Notes under the pieces: model-generated
What the model saw: the letters and a program-made list of their open reading frames with translations, nothing else
Databases searched by the model: none
What the model was told of the DNA's origin: nothing
Program-made: the position numbers and the translations under genes
NCBI RefSeq assembly: GCF_003627815.1
Contig: NZ_CP032698.1
Location: forward strand, 2,418,001 to 2,482,000
Origin: Streptomyces hundungensis
GTDB lineage: Bacteria; Actinomycetota; Actinomycetes; Streptomycetales; Streptomycetaceae
Reading direction: 5' to 3'
DNA: 64,000 bases
Shown: piece after piece, positions 61,035 to 64,000 of the stretch
Layout: every line of letters begins with the position of its first letter
Numbering within the stretch: position 1 is the stretch's first letter

Positions 61035-62960
61035 TCAGCGGACGGGGCGGTGGACGTTGTCGCGGGTGGGCGGGCCGGGGGTGGCGTCCGCGATCCAGGG
61101 GCCGTCGCCCGACGGGTCGAGGACGCCCTCTTCCAGCCAGGTGTAGGCGCCGGCGAGGACCTCGTCCACGACCTTGCGGTCGAGGTCGTCGGTGTTGCTC
61201 CACAGCCGGGTGAAGAGTTCCTCGACGCGGATGCGCGACTGACGGCAGAAGGTGTCCGCGAGCTGGACCGCCTCGCGGCCGTTCTCACCGGCGGCGCGCA
61301 GGTGCTCGGCCCGTACGCAGGCCGCGCTCATCGCGAACAGCTCCGCCCCGATGTCGACGATCCGGCCGAGGAAGCCCTGCTTGGTCTCCATCCGGCCCTG
61401 CCAGCGCGACATCGCGTAGAAGGTCGAGCGGGCGAGCTTGCGCGCGGAGCGCTCGGCGTAGCGCAGATGCTGGGCCAGCGGCCCGAACTCGCCGTAGGAG
61501 TTGGGGAGTTGACCCGGCCCCGCGACCAGTTTGGGCAGCCACTTGGCGTAGAACCCGGCCGCGCCCACACCTGCCTTCGCCTTGTCCTGGAGGGTCTTGT
61601 CGGGGTCGATGAGATCGCCCGCCACGGACAGGTGGGCGTCGACCGCCTCGCGCGCGATCAGCAGGTGCATGATCTCCGTCGAGCCCTCGAAGATGCGGTT
61701 GATCCGCATGTCCCGGAGCATCTGCTCGGCGGGTACGGCGCGTTCCCCGCGGGCCGCGAGGGAGTCCGCGGTCTCGAAGCCGCGGCCGCCGCGGATCTGG
61801 ACCAGCTCGTCCGTGATCAACCAGCCCATCTCGGACCCGTACAGCTTGGCGAGGGCGGCCTCGATGCGGATGTCGTTGCGGTTCTCGTCGGCCATCTGCG
61901 CGGAGAGGTCCGTCATGGCTTCGAGGGCGAACGTGGTGGCGGCGATGAAGGAGATCTTCGCGCCGACCGCCTCGTGCCGTGCGACCGGCCGCCCCCACTG
62001 CTCGCGGGCGCCCGCCCATTCACGGGCGATTTTCAGACACCACTTGCCGCTGCCCACACACATCGCGGGCAGCGAGAGCCGACCGGTGTTGAGGGTGGTC
62101 AGGGCGATCTTCAGGCCGGAGCCCTCCGGCCCGATCCGGTTCGCGGCCGGGACCCGCACCCGGTGGAAGCGGGTGACGCCGTTCTCGATGCCGCGCAGGC
62201 CCATGAAGGCGTTGCGGTTCTCGACGGTGACGCCCGGCGAGTCCGCCTCGACGACGAAGGCGGTGATGCCGCCCTTGTGCCCCTCGGACTTCGGCACCCG
62301 GGCCATCACGACGAGCAGGTCGGCGACGACCCCGTTGGTGGTCCACAGCTTCACGCCGTCCAGGACGTACGTGTCCTCGCCGTCCGGCACCGCGGCCGTC
62401 GCGAGCCGGGCCGGGTCGGAGCCCACGTCCGGCTCGGTGAGCAGGAAGGCGGAGATGTCGGTACGGGCGCAGCGGGGCAGGAAGGTGTCCTTCTGCTCCT
62501 GGGTGCCGAAGAGCTTCAGCGGCTGGGGCACCCCGATCGACTGGTGCGCGGAGAGCAGCGCCCCGATCGCGGGGCTGGCCGAACCGGCCAGCGCGAGCGC
62601 CTTGTTGTAGTAGACCTGGGTGAGCCCCTGGCCCCCGTACTTCGTGTCGATCTTCATCCCGAGGGCGCCGAGCTCCTTGAGCCCGTTCACCACCTCGTCC
62701 GGGATCTTCGACTCGCGCTCGATGAGGCGGCCGTCGACCCGGGTCTCGCAGAAGTCGCGCATCTTGGCGAGGAAGGCCTCGCCACGCTCCACGTCCTCGG
62801 GGGCGGGCTGTGGATGGGGGTGGATCAGATCGAGGCGCAGCCGGCCGAGGAAGAGCTCCTTCGCGAAACTCGGCTTGCGCCAGTCCTGCTCGCGGGCGGC
62901 CTCGGCGACCTGGCGCGCCTCGCGCTCGGAGACCTTGGGCTTGTGCTGTGGTGCGGTCAT
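61035..62960 (-). CDS. Acyl-CoA dehydrogenase, long form with C-terminal extension
   Basis: It is an FAD-dependent alpha,beta-desaturase of acyl-CoA thioesters. The protein is 641 aa. The N-terminal helical domain is followed by FLLTEPDVGSDPARLATAA (FAD/substrate site) and the C-terminal ACAD domain RGGRGFETAD and IFEGSTEIMHLLIARE. A further helical extension of about 170 aa resembles the very-long-chain/FadE-type layout. ATG at 62960 is chosen. The exact chain length is unknown. Confidence 0.9.
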   Translation of the reverse strand: MTAPQHKPKVSEREARQVAEAAREQDWRKPSFAKELFLGRLRLDLIHPHPQPAPEDVERGEAFLAKMRDFCETRVDGRLIERESKIPDEVVNGLKELGALGMKIDTKYGGQGLTQVYYNKALALAGSASPAIGALLSAHQSIGVPQPLKLFGTQEQKDTFLPRCARTDISAFLLTEPDVGSDPARLATAAVPDGEDTYVLDGVKLWTTNGVVADLLVVMARVPKSEGHKGGITAFVVEADSPGVTVENRNAFMGLRGIENGVTRFHRVRVPAANRIGPEGSGLKIALTTLNTGRLSLPAMCVGSGKWCLKIAREWAGAREQWGRPVARHEAVGAKISFIAATTFALEAMTDLSAQMADENRNDIRIEAALAKLYGSEMGWLITDELVQIRGGRGFETADSLAARGERAVPAEQMLRDMRINRIFEGSTEIMHLLIAREAVDAHLSVAGDLIDPDKTLQDKAKAGVGAAGFYAKWLPKLVAGPGQLPNSYGEFGPLAQHLRYAERSARKLARSTFYAMSRWQGRMETKQGFLGRIVDIGAELFAMSAACVRAEHLRAAGENGREAVQLADTFCRQSRIRVEELFTRLWSNTDDLDRKVVDEVLAGAYTWLEEGVLDPSGDGPWIADATPGPPTRDNVHRPVR

Positions 62961-63105
62961 GAGGGGTTCTCCTCGCCGCGGGCCGACGGCTGCGGGCGGC
63001 TGCCCGTCACCGGGTGGTGCCACCCGTTACCGGGTGGTGCTACCCGACCGTATGTACCCCATTCCCCGGCGTTGGACCACCCCTCGCGCCCGTCCGTACA
63101 CACGA

Positions 63106-63144
63106 CGGCGGCCGGAACCCCCGCACAGTGGGTTCCGGCCGCCG
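63106..63144 (-). terminator. Terminator downstream of the aldehyde dehydrogenase gene
   Basis: Perfect 15-bp arms (63106-63120 and 63130-63144) with a 9-nt loop lie 18 nt after the stop. Confidence 0.85.
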
Positions 63145-63162
63145 GCCCGGGGGCGCGGTGTC

Positions 63163-64000
63163 CTACAGGGCGAGGCCCGTCAGGACCAGGACGCGCTCGT
63201 AGGTGTAGTCCTCCATCGCGTAGCGGACGCCTTCGCGGCCGACGCCGGAGGCCTTGGCGCCGCCGTAGGGCATCTGGTCGGCGCGGTAGGACGGCACGTC
63301 GCCGATGATCACGCCGCCGACCTCCAGGGCCCGGTGGGCGCGGAAGGCGGTCTGCACGTCGTGCGTGAACACCCCTGCCTGGAGGCCGTACTTGGAGGAG
63401 TTGACGGCGGCGAAGGCCTCGGCCTCGCCGTCCACCTTCTGGACGGTCAGGACGGGTCCGAAGACCTCCTCGCAGGCCAGCGTCGTTTCGGCCGGGACCT
63501 CGGTGAGCACGGTCGGCGCGTAGGAGGCGCCGTCGCGCTTGCCGCCGGTGAGCAGCTTCGCCCCGGCCGCGACGGCCTCGTCGACCCAGGACTCGACGCG
63601 CTGGGCGGCGTCCTCGCTGACCAGCGGGCCGACGTCGGTGGCCGAGTCGGACGGATCACCGGTGACCTGCGCCTCGACGGCGGCGACGACCTTCGGGAGC
63701 AGCCGGTCGTAGACGGCGGCGTCCACGATCACGCGCTGCACGGAGATGCAGGACTGGCCGCCCTGGTAGTTGGAGAAGGTGGCGATACGGGTCGCCGCCC
63801 AGTCCAGGTCCTCCTCCGAGGCCCAGTCGGCGAGGACGACGGCCGCGCCGTTGCCGCCGAGCTCCAGGGTGCAGTGCTTGCGCGGCACCGAGTCCATGAT
63901 CGCGTAGCCGACCTTGTCGGAGCCGGTGAAGGAGATGACCGGGAGGCGGTCGTCCTGCACCAGGGCCGGCATCTTGTCGTTGGCGACCGGCAGGATGCTC
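63163..64000 (-). CDS. NAD(P)-dependent aldehyde dehydrogenase, C-terminal part (gene continues beyond the window)
   Basis: The visible 279 residues start inside the cofactor domain (SILPVANDKMPALVQDD). They contain FTGSDKVG, LELGGNGAAVV (general base Glu), QGGQSCISVQR (catalytic Cys), EEVFGPVL and a C-terminal PYGGAKASGVGREGVRYAMEDYT. The N-terminal portion lies beyond position 64000. Aldehyde specificity cannot be told. Confidence 0.92.
   Translation of the reverse strand, partial: SILPVANDKMPALVQDDRLPVISFTGSDKVGYAIMDSVPRKHCTLELGGNGAAVVLADWASEEDLDWAATRIATFSNYQGGQSCISVQRVIVDAAVYDRLLPKVVAAVEAQVTGDPSDSATDVGPLVSEDAAQRVESWVDEAVAAGAKLLTGGKRDGASYAPTVLTEVPAETTLACEEVFGPVLTVQKVDGEAEAFAAVNSSKYGLQAGVFTHDVQTAFRAHRALEVGGVIIGDVPSYRADQMPYGGAKASGVGREGVRYAMEDYTYERVLVLTGLAL

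Overview
The window reads as the chromosomal core of a Streptomyces or a very close relative. The DNA is strongly GC-rich with third-position G/C bias. The rRNA genes have actinobacterial sequence, there is no tRNA in the 16S-23S spacer, and gene order is that of the conserved arm dapA / dapB / pnp / rpsO / type VII secretion / ribF / truB / infB / nusA / proS / dxr. This assignment comes from recognised protein sequence and order; no database search was possible.

Layout from left to right. (1) 1-675: an incomplete DegT/StrS-type aminotransferase homologue that lacks the PLP-lysine region. (2) 727-6390: a complete rrn operon on the minus strand (16S, 23S, 5S) with tandem promoters, an RNase III-type processing stem and an intrinsic terminator. 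(3) 6388-16234: mostly minus-strand RNA metabolism and lysine/diaminopimelate genes: RNase J, dapA, dapB, an M16 peptidase, PNPase and S15. Two small membrane-protein genes run on the plus strand, and a MITE-like element of about 190 bp sits at the end of a small TPR gene. (4) 16432-32974: a type VII (ESX) secretion locus with eccD, eccC, two WXG100 proteins, mycosin, eccB, eccE, an accessory protein and a giant proline-rich ParA/EspI-like ATPase. eccC carries an apparent one-base frameshift. (5) 33068-39005: a five-gene oligopeptide-type ABC importer whose promoter spacer contains a DasR-box-like palindrome. (6) 39002-50928: ribF, a trypsin-like/STAND-NTPase fusion, and the truB-rbfA-ylxP-infB-rnpM-nusA-rimP translation and transcription cluster, all minus strand. 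(7) 51124-53066: a plus-strand trio of a lipoprotein, a ferritin-like protein and an APH(6)-like pseudokinase. (8) 53067-56909: proS and two GNAT genes bracketed by two long near-identical intergenic repeats. (9) 56959-60878: the MEP-pathway genes ispG and dxr with an intervening site-2 protease. (10) 61035-64000: an acyl-CoA dehydrogenase and the C-terminal part of an aldehyde dehydrogenase.

Most of the content is housekeeping. The parts that most repay attention are the frameshift inside the second ATPase domain of EccC, the protease-STAND protein with degenerate catalytic residues, the pseudokinase beside two ferritin-like proteins, structured leaders upstream of dapA and RNase J, the absence of thyX from its usual place beside dapA, and several short repeats that have invaded genes or gene ends (a MITE supplying a stop codon, and a 45-bp in-frame insert in ribF).
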